A DNA stretch of 64,000 bases from the NCBI RefSeq assembly GCF_900143005.1, contig NZ_FRCS01000002.1, positions 124,001 to 188,000 on the forward strand, written 5' to 3'. Positions 17,426 through 26,581 of the stretch are shown here, piece after piece. The stretch is from Cryptosporangium aurantiacum (GTDB lineage Bacteria; Actinomycetota; Actinomycetes; Mycobacteriales; Cryptosporangiaceae). A program made the translations under genes and the position numbers. The notes under the pieces are model-generated. The model was not told where the DNA came from and searched no databases. It saw only the letters and a list, made by a program, of their open reading frames with translations. Each line of letters opens with the position of its first letter. The first letter of the stretch is position 1.

Positions 17426-18283
17426 ATGTTCGACCCGGTGCAGCTGCGTTCGTTCCTCGCCGTGGCTCGCGTGCGAAGCTTCACCAGGGCCGCGGCCGAG
17501 CTGGGCGTCCAGCAGTCGACGGTCAGCCAGCACGTCCGCAAGCTCGAGCAGGCGACCGGCCGGCCGCTGTTCCTGCGCGACACCCACACGGTCCTGCTGA
17601 CCGCCGATGGTGAGGCGATGCTCGGGTTCGCGCGGGCGCTGGCGGAAATCCACGAGCAGGCAGCCGGGTACTTCGCCGGGTCGGAGCTGCGCGGGCGGCT
17701 GCGGTTCGGCGTCTCGCAGGACCTCGCGCTGACCCAGTTGCCGCGGATCCTCCGTGACTTCCGGCGCACGCACCCGCTCGTCGACCTGGAGCTGACCGTC
17801 GAGCTGAGCGGGGTGCTGCACGACCGCCTGCGCGCCGGGGAGCTCGACCTGGTCTTCGCCAAGCGGCTGGACGGCCAGTCCGACGGTCAGCTCGTGTACC
17901 GGGAGAAGCTGGCCTGGCTCGGCGTCCCGGACCTGCGGCTCGACCCGGCGGGGCCGGTTCCGCTGATCATCTACCCGCCGCCGAGCCTGACCCGGGAACG
18001 CGCGCTCGCGGTGCTGGCCGAGCAGCGGCGTCCGTGGCGGACGGTGTGCACGAGCGCGAGCCTCAACGGGTTGGCCGCCGCCGCGCTGGGTGGCCTCGGC
18101 GTGGTGCCGTTCGTGCAGCGCCTGGGGCCTGCCGGGCTGTCCGAGGTGCCACCGCAGTACCGCCTACCACCGCTCGGCGACGTCGAGTTCGTCCTGCTGC
18201 GCACCGACCGCTCGGTGCCGGAGTCGGCCGAGACCCTCGCGGCCGCGATCCGCACCGCCGGGGCGCACCCCGACAACCTGTGA
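17426..18283 (+). CDS. LysR family transcriptional regulator
   Basis: A 285-aa protein from the ATG at 17426 (two earlier in-frame starts at 17420 and 17423 add one or two residues). The HTH lies at residues 1-60, with LGVQQSTVSQHVRKLEQATG, followed by an effector-binding domain from about 90. Its product most likely controls the divergent BASS transporter. The effector is presumably the transported organic anion (inference). Confidence 0.9.
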   Translation: MFDPVQLRSFLAVARVRSFTRAAAELGVQQSTVSQHVRKLEQATGRPLFLRDTHTVLLTADGEAMLGFARALAEIHEQAAGYFAGSELRGRLRFGVSQDLALTQLPRILRDFRRTHPLVDLELTVELSGVLHDRLRAGELDLVFAKRLDGQSDGQLVYREKLAWLGVPDLRLDPAGPVPLIIYPPPSLTRERALAVLAEQRRPWRTVCTSASLNGLAAAALGGLGVVPFVQRLGPAGLSEVPPQYRLPPLGDVEFVLLRTDRSVPESAETLAAAIRTAGAHPDNL

Positions 18284-18348
18284 GTCCCGACAGCTGATCG
18301 CCGGCCGGCTGACGGTTTGCTGACCGTTCGCAAGGATCCCTGTTCGGG

Positions 18349-19083
18349 GTGACCGCTCCGCGGGACGCTGAGCCGGTGACCGATCTCGCTGACCTCGACG
18401 CCGGAGCGGCCCGGGTACTGGTCGTCGACGACGATCCCCGAATCGCCGAGCTCCTGGTGACCACCCTGCGATTCGCCGGGTTCACCCCGACCGCGGCAGA
18501 CACCGGCACCCAGGCCTTACGGCTGCTCGGTGAGCACGGCGCGGAGCTGGTGATCCTGGACGTGATGCTGCCCGACATCGACGGCTTCGACGTGGCCCGG
18601 CGGCTACGGCGGGACGGCCACCGCTGCCCCGTCCTGTTCCTCACCGCCCGGGACGCGACGAACGACAAGGTCACCGGTCTGGTGCTCGGCGGCGACGACT
18701 ACGTCACGAAGCCGTTCAGCGTCGCCGAGGTCATCGCTAGGGCACACGCGCTGCTCCGCCGGGTGCGGGGCGACGCGCCCCCGGCGCTGGCCTACGCCGA
18801 CCTGCGGATGGACGACGACACGCACGAGGTCCGCCGCGGCGACCGGCTGATCGAGCTGTCACCGACCGAGTACCGCCTGCTGCGCTACCTGCTGCAGAAC
18901 GCCGGACGGGTGGTCTCGAAGGCCCAGATCCTCGAGCGGGTCTGGCAGTACGACTTCGGCGGCGACGCGGGCGTCGTCGAGAAGTTCATGTCGCACCTGC
19001 GGAAGCGGGTCGACGTGGTGGATCCACCGCTGCTGCACACCGTGCGCGGCTTCGGTTACGTGCTGCGGACGCCGGCCCGATGA
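18349..19083 (+). CDS. OmpR/PhoB family response regulator
   Basis: A 244-aa protein. The receiver domain (about 22-135) has an acidic pocket DDD at 27-29, phospho-acceptor Asp71 in VILDVMLPD, and Lys121 in VTKPF. The winged-helix output domain (about 145-240) has LSPTEYRLLRYLLQNAG and the end VRGFGYVLRT. The GTG at 18349 is used; a GTG at 18376 is an alternative. It overlaps the kinase gene by 4 nt (ATGA), so the two form a standard two-component pair. The signal and targets are unknown. Confidence 0.95.
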   Translation: MTAPRDAEPVTDLADLDAGAARVLVVDDDPRIAELLVTTLRFAGFTPTAADTGTQALRLLGEHGAELVILDVMLPDIDGFDVARRLRRDGHRCPVLFLTARDATNDKVTGLVLGGDDYVTKPFSVAEVIARAHALLRRVRGDAPPALAYADLRMDDDTHEVRRGDRLIELSPTEYRLLRYLLQNAGRVVSKAQILERVWQYDFGGDAGVVEKFMSHLRKRVDVVDPPLLHTVRGFGYVLRTPAR

Positions 19084-20489
19084 AGCCCATCACGCTCCGC
19101 GCCCGCCTGCTCGCCGGCATCGTGCTCCTGGTGACGCTCGGCCTCGTCGGCACCGACGTCGCGCTCTACGTCACGCTCGACTCCTACCTCAAGGCCCGCC
19201 TCGACGACGACCTCGCCGCGACCGCCGAGGAGCTCCGCCAGAACATCGACCCCACCTTCCAGGGCGACAACGGGTTCGAGATCGCGTTCACGTTCCCCGC
19301 CCGGCTGGCGCGCCCCGCGTCGGGAGCACTCATGGTCACCCCGGGCCGCGGGGACGACATCGCGCTCGCGACCGGCGGAGGGATCCGGACGTACGAGGAG
19401 TCCGGCGACGGCGGTCTCGGTGCCCGCTTCACCCGCGGCGAGGTGCCGGTCGGCTACTCGTACCTCGACATCGAGGGGGTGCCGAGCCGCGTGCTGTACC
19501 GGCAGTTCGACGACCCCGACGACGCGACCATCAACCGGGCGTTCAGCGGCGTCGTGGTCGTCGCCCCGCGCGACACCAACCAGGGCACGTTGAACCAGCT
19601 GCTCGTCACCGAGGTGATCGCGAGCGGGGTGGCGCTGGTAGCGGTCGCCGCGCTCTCGCTCGCGGTGATCCGGATCGGTCTGCGGCCGGTCGGCGCGATC
19701 GCCACGGCCGCCGCCGCTGTCGCCGCGGGCGACCGCGACCAGCGCATTCCGGCGCCCCGGCGCCAGGACGAGATCGGTCGCCTCGCGGGAGTCCTGAACC
19801 AGGCGTTCGACCAGCGGCGCACCGCCGAGGACCAGCTACGTCGGTTCGTCGCGGACGCCTCGCACGAGCTGCGCACCCCGATGACGACGATCCAGGGCTG
19901 GGCGGACCTCTACTTCCAGGGCGCGCTGCCGCAGCCGGACGGCGTCGAGGTCGCGATGACCCGGATCGCCGAGAAGTCGGCCGAGGTCGGCGTGCTGGTG
20001 GAGGACCTGCTGCTGCTCGCCCGGCTCGACGAGCGGCGTCCGCTGGAGCAGGAGACGGTCGACGTCGCCGCGCTGGCCGCCGAGGTCTGCGCGGATGCCC
20101 GGGTCCTCGACGCCGACCGCCCGCTGACGCTGGACGACCCGGGTCCGGCCACCATCCTCGGCGACCCCGAGCGGATCCGGCAGGTCGTCCGCAACCTGGT
20201 CGGCAATGCGTTCCGGCACACCCCGGAGGGCACCGCGGTGCGGGTGGCCGTCACCACGGTGTCCGACCGGGTCGTGCTGACCGTCTCCGACGACGGCCCC
20301 GGGATCCCGGACGCCGACCGCGAGCACCTGTTCGACCGGTTCTACCGGGGCAGCACGACCACGCCGTCCCGGGCAGGCGCCGGGCTGGGCCTCGCGATCG
20401 TCAAGGCGATCGTGCAGGCCCACGACGGCACGGTGCTGCTCGAACCGGGCCGGGGCACGACGTTCACGGTGTCGCTGCCGGGAGCGTGA
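19080..20489 (+). CDS. Two-component sensor histidine kinase
   Basis: A 469-aa membrane kinase. TM1 lies at about 9-31, an extracytoplasmic domain of about 140 aa follows, and TM2 lies at about 176-198. HAMP spans about 198-250, then HisKA with phospho-acceptor His262 in ADASHELRTPMTT, and a HATPase domain with NLVGNAFRH and DDGPGIP. The partner of the upstream response regulator. The extracytoplasmic sensor has no recognisable fold. Its last 26 nt overlap the end of the convergent kinase gene. Confidence 0.94.
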   Translation: MKPITLRARLLAGIVLLVTLGLVGTDVALYVTLDSYLKARLDDDLAATAEELRQNIDPTFQGDNGFEIAFTFPARLARPASGALMVTPGRGDDIALATGGGIRTYEESGDGGLGARFTRGEVPVGYSYLDIEGVPSRVLYRQFDDPDDATINRAFSGVVVVAPRDTNQGTLNQLLVTEVIASGVALVAVAALSLAVIRIGLRPVGAIATAAAAVAAGDRDQRIPAPRRQDEIGRLAGVLNQAFDQRRTAEDQLRRFVADASHELRTPMTTIQGWADLYFQGALPQPDGVEVAMTRIAEKSAEVGVLVEDLLLLARLDERRPLEQETVDVAALAAEVCADARVLDADRPLTLDDPGPATILGDPERIRQVVRNLVGNAFRHTPEGTAVRVAVTTVSDRVVLTVSDDGPGIPDADREHLFDRFYRGSTTTPSRAGAGLGLAIVKAIVQAHDGTVLLEPGRGTTFTVSLPGA

Positions 20490-23292
20490 TCGTGAAGACC
20501 GTGCCGGTCGGCGTCCCCGGCCGCGCGGTGATCGTGCCGCCGTGCCGCTCGACGATGGCCCTGGTGATCGCCAGCCCGAGCCCGGTGCCCTTGATCCCCT
20601 GCTGCACCGCGTTGCTCGTCCGGAAGAACCGTTCGAACAACCGCGCGTACTGGTCGGCCGGGATACCGATGCCGGTGTCAGCGACGCTGACCGTCACGAT
20701 GTCGTCCGCGCGCACCGCCCGGACCGTGACCCGGCCGCCCTCCGGCGTGTACTTGACCGCGTTCGAGAGCACGTTCGTGAGCACCTGCCGGAACCGGGTC
20801 GGGTCGACCGGGACCACGACCGGGCCGTCGGTCGCGACGTCGACGGTCAGGTGTTTCGCCTCCGCGGCGGGCCGGTGGTCGGTGGCGACCTCGTTGAGCA
20901 ACCGCGTCAGCGAGACCGGGCGCGGGTCCACCGAGATCTCGCCGGCGTCCAGGCGCGCGAGGTCCAGCAGGTCGTCGGTGAGCTGCTGGAGGTCGGCGGC
21001 CTTGCGCTCGATGATGCGGAGGAAGTCGCCCGCCTGCGGTGTGCACGCTTCGGCCTCGTCCAGGACCAGCTCCAGGTAGCCGCGGATCGAGGTGATCGGC
21101 GAGCGGAGTTCGTGGGTCACCAGCGCCACCAACTCGTCCTTCATCCGGTCGAGTTCCCGCAGCTCACGGACCTGTTGCTGCTCGCGTTCCAGCAGCGCTT
21201 CGCGTTCCGCGGAGATCCGGTGGCGCTCGGTGACGTCGGTGCAGATCCCGTCGATGAACAGCCGCCCGTCCTCCTGGCGGGGCACCGACCGAGTCCAGAT
21301 CCACCGCACCACACCGTCCGCGCCGACAAAACGCGCCTCCAACTCGCTCGCGCGGCCCTCCCGCACCCCCGCCTGGAACGCCTCCAGCGCGGCGGCGTCC
21401 TCCCGGTGGACGAGATCGGTCAGCTGGACGGTCTCGCCGTCCGGCGTCCGCAGGTCGGCACCGAAGACCGCGGCGCCGTTCGGGCTGGCGTAGATCAGCC
21501 GGGCACCCCCGTCCCGGGTGACCTCGACGGTCCAGACGTAGTCGTCGATGGCGGAGACCACCCGCTCGAACGCCTGCCGCGCCGCCTCGGCACGGCGGCG
21601 TTCGACGAACCGGCCGACGTGCGCGCTGATCCCGTCCAACCGGCTGAGCAGGTCGGCGTCGACGTCCATCGGACCGTCGTGCAGGAACACCAGCACGCCG
21701 AGGACCCGGTCCCCGCTGCGGACCGGGAGCCCGAGCGTCGGGACCGGATCCGCCGCCTGGAGTGGCTTGGCCGTGGCCCGAACCTGATCCGCGAAGCCGC
21801 AGGTTTCCGGTTCTGCCAACTTTTTGCCCTGCGCCGTCCAGGAGCCGATGCGGGTGAGCGTCTGCTCGTCGTCGCTGAGTTGCCAGTACTCGCCACGCAC
21901 CCAGCCCAGGCCACCCGCCACCGCGCCCACGGTCCGGGTGGCCGCGTCCGCGATCGTCCGGGCATCCACGAGGCTGGTCGCCACCGCGTGCTGGACGTCG
22001 CGCAGCAACCCGGTGCGCACGGCAGCCGTGACGTCGTGCAGGGCCACCACCGCACCCAGCCGGCGGCCGTCGGCGGCGCGGATCGGCTGGGCGTTGGCCC
22101 GGTACTGCCGGGGCGGCCTCCCCGGGCGGCGGACGACGAGGTCGGCCCGGTGCACGGTCTCGCCGTGAAACGCGCGGGCGAGCGGGACGTCGCTCGCGGC
22201 CAGCGGCGTCACGCCGTCCGCCCCGTAGAGGCCGTACTGCTCGGCCCAGGTGTCGCTGCGCAGACCGTCCGCCAGCACGTCCTGTTCCCGGAGGGCCCGG
22301 TTGACCAGCACCAGCCGTCCCTCGGCGTCGCAGGCCGCCACGCCGCTCTCCAGGCTGTCGAGCAGTGACGCGAGGAACGTCCGTTCGCGGTCCAGCTCCG
22401 CCCGGACGCGATGCCGCTCGCTGATGTCGTGCAGGAACGCGTGGAAGGCCATCCCGTCGTCGATCGTCTGGGCCTGCAGCACCATCTCGACCGGGAACTC
22501 CCTGCCCTCCCGGTCCAGCGCCGCCAGTTCGAGTCGCTGCCCGGCCAGCGTCGACCGGCCGCTCTCCCGGACCCGCTGCATCCCGGCGTCGTGCGCGGCG
22601 CGGAACCGCTCCGGGATGATCAGGTCGGTCAGCGGCCTGCCCATCGCCTCGGACGCCGTCCAGCCGAACAGCCGCTCGGCGGCCGCGTTCCAGATCCGTA
22701 CCGTGCCGTCGACGTTCGCCGAGACGAACGCGTCGGTTGCCGCCGCCAGGATCGCCGCGGTCTGCTGGGTCTCCCGCACCACCCGGGCGTGGCTGAGCCG
22801 CACGGCCAGCTCGGACTCGGCCGCCGCCGCCAGGTCCTCGACGATCGCCAGCTCGGCAGGCGTCCACACGCGGGGCCGGGTGTCGATGACGCAGAACGAG
22901 CCGAGCGCGTATCCGTCCGGCGAGTGCAGCGGGAACCCGGCGTACGCGATCACGCCGATGTCGGGGATGGCCAGGTTCGTACAGAGCAACTCGTCGGCGC
23001 GGGCGTCGCTGACCACCAGCGGGGCGCCGGTTCGCACCACGTGCTGGCAGAACGAGTGGCTCAGCGGCGTCTGCCTGCGCCCGGCCCAGGGCTCGGGCAG
23101 GCCCACCGCGCTGACGAAGAACTGCCGACCGGCGTCCACCAGCGAGACGAGCGCCACCGGCGCGCCGATCACCCGGGTCGCGAGGCCGGTCAGCCGGTCC
23201 AACACTTCGACCGACGGCCCGTCCAGCAGACCGGTCGCGGCGAGGACACGCAGCCGCTCCGGATCGGTTACCCGTGACTCGCTGACGGTCAT
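20464..23292 (-). CDS. Multi-domain GAF/PAS sensor histidine kinase
   Basis: A 942-aa soluble kinase. In order: GAF (about 20-165), PAS (170-295), PAS (300-415), GAF (425-560), PAS (570-690), HisKA with phospho-acceptor His727 in VTHELRSPITS, and a HATPase with DTGIGIP and GTGLGLAITRAI. The first GAF shares the pattern GAPVALVSLVD with the kinase encoded just upstream. No receiver domain is attached and no response regulator is adjacent on this strand. It starts within the end of the upstream kinase gene (ATGA), so the two are probably co-translated. Confidence 0.9.
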   Translation of the reverse strand: MTVSESRVTDPERLRVLAATGLLDGPSVEVLDRLTGLATRVIGAPVALVSLVDAGRQFFVSAVGLPEPWAGRRQTPLSHSFCQHVVRTGAPLVVSDARADELLCTNLAIPDIGVIAYAGFPLHSPDGYALGSFCVIDTRPRVWTPAELAIVEDLAAAAESELAVRLSHARVVRETQQTAAILAAATDAFVSANVDGTVRIWNAAAERLFGWTASEAMGRPLTDLIIPERFRAAHDAGMQRVRESGRSTLAGQRLELAALDREGREFPVEMVLQAQTIDDGMAFHAFLHDISERHRVRAELDRERTFLASLLDSLESGVAACDAEGRLVLVNRALREQDVLADGLRSDTWAEQYGLYGADGVTPLAASDVPLARAFHGETVHRADLVVRRPGRPPRQYRANAQPIRAADGRRLGAVVALHDVTAAVRTGLLRDVQHAVATSLVDARTIADAATRTVGAVAGGLGWVRGEYWQLSDDEQTLTRIGSWTAQGKKLAEPETCGFADQVRATAKPLQAADPVPTLGLPVRSGDRVLGVLVFLHDGPMDVDADLLSRLDGISAHVGRFVERRRAEAARQAFERVVSAIDDYVWTVEVTRDGGARLIYASPNGAAVFGADLRTPDGETVQLTDLVHREDAAALEAFQAGVREGRASELEARFVGADGVVRWIWTRSVPRQEDGRLFIDGICTDVTERHRISAEREALLEREQQQVRELRELDRMKDELVALVTHELRSPITSIRGYLELVLDEAEACTPQAGDFLRIIERKAADLQQLTDDLLDLARLDAGEISVDPRPVSLTRLLNEVATDHRPAAEAKHLTVDVATDGPVVVPVDPTRFRQVLTNVLSNAVKYTPEGGRVTVRAVRADDIVTVSVADTGIGIPADQYARLFERFFRTSNAVQQGIKGTGLGLAITRAIVERHGGTITARPGTPTGTVFTITLPAATP

Positions 23293-24512
23293 ACCAGCAC
23301 TTCGGCCGAGGGCGGGAACTGCAGAACGACCGTGGTGCCCGCGCCGAGCCTGCTCCGCAGGTCGACCTGGCCGCCGTGCGCGTTGACGATCGCCCGCACC
23401 AGCGTGAGCCCGAGGCCCGGGCCCTGGATCGCCGCCGCCTCAGCGGTCTCGGACCGGTAGAACGGGTCGAACAGCCGCGGGATCTCCCCCTCGTCGATGC
23501 CGGTACCGGTGTCGGTGACGATGACCGTGGGCCTCGGCTCGCCGGTGACCTGCACGGTGATCGCGCCGTCGGTCGTGAACTTGATCGCGTTGAGCACGAC
23601 GTGCTGCAGCGCCTGGGTCAGCTCGCGGTGCGACCCGGCGACGATGACCGGCCCGGGTTTCTCGAACGACACCTCCAGGCCCTTGTGCTCGGCCAGCGGA
23701 CGGCTCCCCGCGACCACCGCGGCTACCAGGTCGGCCAGGTCGATCGGCACCCGGACCACTTCGATGCCCTCGGAGCCGACCTTGGTCGCCAACAGCATGT
23801 CGTCGACCAGGCTGGTCAGGCGGTGGGCGTTGCGCTGGATCACCGCGAGGAAGTCCCGGCCGGTCTCCTGGTCGAGCGGGTCGGCGTCGTCGAGCAGCAG
23901 TTCGAGGTAACCGCGGATCGACGACAGCGGCGTCCGCAGCTCGTGGCTGACCGTGGTGAGGATCCGATTCTTGAGGTCTTCCAGTTCGACGACGCGCCGG
24001 TTGACGTCCGCGGTCCGGCGCGCGTACGAGCGCAGCTCGATCTCGGCGGCCGCGTGCCTGGCCAGCGCCCGTAGCGCGCGACGCTGGGACGGGGTGAGCG
24101 TGCGCGGCTGATGGTCGACCACGCACACCGTGCCCAGGCTGACGCCGCCCTCCACCCGCAGCGGCGCACCGGCGTAGAACCGGATGAACGGCTCGCCCAG
24201 CACCAGCGGATTCGTCGCGAACCGCGGATCGCTCACGGCGTCCGGCACCTCGAGCACGTCCTGCTGCTCCAGCGCGTGCGCGCAGAACGCGGAGTCCCGG
24301 CACCCCTCGTCGTACGGCACACCGACCCGCGCCTTGAACCACTGACGCTCGTCGTCGACCAGGCTGACCATCGCGATCGGGGTGCCGCAGATCTCGGCGG
24401 CGAGCAGGGCGATGTCGTCGAACTCCGGCTCGGCCTCGGTATCCATGATCCGATGGCCGCGCAGGACCGCCAGCCGGGCCTCCTCCGCCTGCACCCCGTT
24501 GGTTACGGTCAC
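23289..24512 (-). CDS. GAF sensor histidine kinase
   Basis: A 407-aa kinase from the GTG at 24512, where a GGGGGG-rich stretch precedes the start; the longer open frame to 24932 runs antisense inside the ribokinase gene. An N-terminal GAF (about 15-160, CGTPIAMVSLVDDERQWF) is followed by HisKA with phospho-acceptor His190 in VSHELRTPLSS and HATPase with DTGTGID and GLGLTLVRAI. It is soluble, with no HAMP. Its GAF resembles the first GAF of the 942-aa kinase it overlaps, suggesting divergence after duplication. The output partner is unknown. Confidence 0.88.
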   Translation of the reverse strand: MTVTNGVQAEEARLAVLRGHRIMDTEAEPEFDDIALLAAEICGTPIAMVSLVDDERQWFKARVGVPYDEGCRDSAFCAHALEQQDVLEVPDAVSDPRFATNPLVLGEPFIRFYAGAPLRVEGGVSLGTVCVVDHQPRTLTPSQRRALRALARHAAAEIELRSYARRTADVNRRVVELEDLKNRILTTVSHELRTPLSSIRGYLELLLDDADPLDQETGRDFLAVIQRNAHRLTSLVDDMLLATKVGSEGIEVVRVPIDLADLVAAVVAGSRPLAEHKGLEVSFEKPGPVIVAGSHRELTQALQHVVLNAIKFTTDGAITVQVTGEPRPTVIVTDTGTGIDEGEIPRLFDPFYRSETAEAAAIQGPGLGLTLVRAIVNAHGGQVDLRSRLGAGTTVVLQFPPSAEVLV

Positions 24513-24600
24513 CGCTCGACCCCCCGACGTCGGATGTCTCACCGACCGATACGGCAGATCGACGGGGTTCCTGAGCAGGCCGTAGCCACCAATCAGGGGG

Positions 24601-25464
24601 TCAGGCGAGTTCGTCCTTGGTCGGTAGCGACGCCATCGCGCCCTGGCGGGTGACGGTGACCGCGGCGACCCTGGTCGCCCAGCGCGCGGCCTCGACGATG
24701 TCCGCGCCGTCGAGCAGCGCGTCGGCGATCGCGGCGCAGAAGCTGTCGCCCGCCGCGGTCGCGTCCACGGCCTTGACCTGCTCGGCGGGCACCCGCGTCG
24801 ACCGCTCTGCCTCGACGACCAGGCACCCCTGGGCGCCGAGCGTGACGACGACCGGGCCACGGGTGCCCAGGTTCTGGGCGAGCTGCACCAGGTCACCCCG
24901 GTCGACGCCGCCGGCCAGGCCCAGCAGCTCACCGCGGTTGGGCACCAGCACGTCGACGTTGGCCAGCAGCGACGGGGCGACCGGCCGAGCGGGCGCCGGG
25001 TTCAGCACGACGATCCCGTTGGCCACCGACGCGGCTTCCTCGACCACCGCCGCGGGCACCTCCTGCTGGAGCAGGACGCAGCGGGCGGCGGCCACCAGCT
25101 CGCGGTCGACCTCCACGTGGTCGTTCGCGCCGGGGCTCACCACGATCGTGCTGTCGCCCTCGGTGTCGACGAAGACGAACGCCTGCCCGGTCGGGGCTTC
25201 GACCTGCCGGACGCCGCTGATGTCGATGTTCTCGCCGCGCAGGAGGCTCAGCAGGAACTCGCCGTCGGAGGCGCCGACCGCACCGACCATCGCGGTGCTG
25301 CGTCCCAGCCGCGCCGCGGCCACGGCCTGGTTACCGCCCTTGCCACCGCCGCTACGGCGGGCGTCGCCACCCAGCAGGGTCTGACCAGCTTCGGGCGCCT
25401 GCGGGACGTCGACCGTGACGTCAACGTTGAGGCTGCCCACCACGACGATTTCGAACGAGCTCAT
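24601..25464 (-). CDS. rbsK: Ribokinase (PfkB family)
   Basis: A 287-aa PfkB-type sugar kinase. N-terminal GSLNVDVTVDVP and GGKGGNQAVAAARLG (residues 40-54) match ribokinase, and the catalytic anion-hole motif is DATAAGDSFCAAIAD near 250. Ribokinase makes ribose-5-phosphate from ribose. It is the last gene of a seven-gene operon of ring-degradation-type enzymes, overlapping the cupin gene by 4 nt. That placement is unusual and suggests a sugar or nucleoside part in the substrate, or a repurposed kinase acting on another hydroxyl compound. Confidence 0.88.
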   Translation of the reverse strand: MSSFEIVVVGSLNVDVTVDVPQAPEAGQTLLGGDARRSGGGKGGNQAVAAARLGRSTAMVGAVGASDGEFLLSLLRGENIDISGVRQVEAPTGQAFVFVDTEGDSTIVVSPGANDHVEVDRELVAAARCVLLQQEVPAAVVEEAASVANGIVVLNPAPARPVAPSLLANVDVLVPNRGELLGLAGGVDRGDLVQLAQNLGTRGPVVVTLGAQGCLVVEAERSTRVPAEQVKAVDATAAGDSFCAAIADALLDGADIVEAARWATRVAAVTVTRQGAMASLPTKDELA

Positions 25465-25853
25465 GGACCCACATTCAACACAGCAGGGAGTTTGCCCGCG
25501 ATGGCGGCGTAGTCCTCACGCGGCGGCGCGAACACGTCGAGGTTGATGCAGGGCTCGGTGAGCGGCTGGATGTAGTGCTCGGCACCGGCCGGAACCAGCA
25601 GCATCGACCCCGCGGTCATCCGGTGCGGGGTGCCCTCGATGTAGTAGTCGGCCTCGCCCGCCAGGATCATCGCGAGCTGGTCGAAGTCGGCGTGTGAGTG
25701 CGGCCGCAGGTCCATGCCGACCGAGAGCGAGTGCCAGCAGAGCATGACCTCGTCGGTGCTGTAGACCCGGCGCCGCACGCCGGGCCGAATCACGTCCTCG
25801 GGGACGTCGTCCCAGTTCACGACCGTCCGGTAGAGCGCTTCGCTGAGCTTCAT
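25461..25853 (-). CDS. Small cupin-domain protein
   Basis: A 130-aa single-domain cupin. Motif 1 is seen in LRPHSHADFDQLAMILAGE (residues 50-69) with two His and a downstream Glu, and motif 2 around GSMLLVPAGAEHYIQPL (81-97). Such proteins bind a metal and act as isomerases, dioxygenases or sugar epimerases, or bind ligands. It overlaps its neighbours by 4 nt on both sides inside the catabolic operon. A role on a pathway intermediate is likely; the reaction is unknown. Confidence 0.8.
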   Translation of the reverse strand: MKLSEALYRTVVNWDDVPEDVIRPGVRRRVYSTDEVMLCWHSLSVGMDLRPHSHADFDQLAMILAGEADYYIEGTPHRMTAGSMLLVPAGAEHYIQPLTEPCINLDVFAPPREDYAAIAGKLPAVLNVGP

Positions 25854-26581
25854 CGGGTTTCTCCCAGGGTCTTCCGCAGCGCGGCGGCCAGGAACTGCAG
25901 GTCGGAGCCGATGACCACGTACCGGTCGCCGGCGGCCTCAGCGGTCGTGGCCGCCTCGGGGGTGGCACACCAGGAGCCGGTGAGCGGGCCCGCCGCCCGG
26001 ACCTCGCGGACGCGTTCTTCGAACGCTGCCGTGTCGCCGAGGCCGATGCTCACGGCGAGGTCGGTCACGCCCAGAAAAACCACGTCCAGGCCGCGGACGA
26101 CGTCCGGCAGCGGGTCGTCGGTGGTCGCCGTCTCGATCTGGCCGACGAGCAGCGGCGGTTCTTCGCGCTCGGTGGCCAGATAGTCGGCGAGCGGGACGCC
26201 GCTGTAGCCGGCCCCCGGGTGGGCGAGGGAGATGCTGCGGGTGCCGTCCGGGGCGTAGCGGGTGGCGGTTGTCAGGGCTCGCGTTTGTGCGGCGGAGCGG
26301 AGCGTCGAGAGCTGGATGCCCGCCGCCCCCGCTTCCAGGAGCCGGTTGATCAGCCCGGAATCCACGGTGGGTATCCGCACCAGCGCGGGCAGGCCGATCG
26401 CGGTCGCCCGGCTCACCGCACGGCGGGCCTGCTCCTCGGAGAGCTGCGAGTGCTCCAGGTCGACCACCACGAAGTCGGCGCCCGCCGCCTTCGCGAGGTC
26501 GATCGGCTCGTCGCCCGCGAGCTTCACGAACGTCCCCCGGACGCCCGTGGCCAGCGCGGCCCGCAGCTCCGCTCGGGTCAC
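25850..26581 (-). CDS. HpcH/HpaI family aldolase
   Basis: A 243-aa class II aldolase of the HpcH/HpaI group. The family pattern is present: FVVVDLEHSQLS near residue 37, GQIETATTDD near 150 with the metal-binding Glu, and VFLGVTDLAVSIGL near 170 with the metal-binding Asp. Members cleave 4-hydroxy-2-oxo acids to pyruvate plus an aldehyde, the final step of meta-cleavage pathways. It is shorter than typical HpaI (about 250-265 aa). It sits between the FAD reductase and cupin genes with 4-nt overlaps. Confidence 0.88.
   Translation of the reverse strand: MTRAELRAALATGVRGTFVKLAGDEPIDLAKAAGADFVVVDLEHSQLSEEQARRAVSRATAIGLPALVRIPTVDSGLINRLLEAGAAGIQLSTLRSAAQTRALTTATRYAPDGTRSISLAHPGAGYSGVPLADYLATEREEPPLLVGQIETATTDDPLPDVVRGLDVVFLGVTDLAVSIGLGDTAAFEERVREVRAAGPLTGSWCATPEAATTAEAAGDRYVVIGSDLQFLAAALRKTLGETR

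Noticed and set aside
20542-22368. 608-aa open frame antisense to the 942-aa kinase
   Set aside because: No domain, Arg/Asp/Val-rich composition typical of antisense frames; the kinase is well supported.
24513-24932. N-terminal extension of the 407-aa kinase
   Set aside because: The extension is antisense to the ribokinase gene, Arg/Pro/Ser-rich, with no domain.
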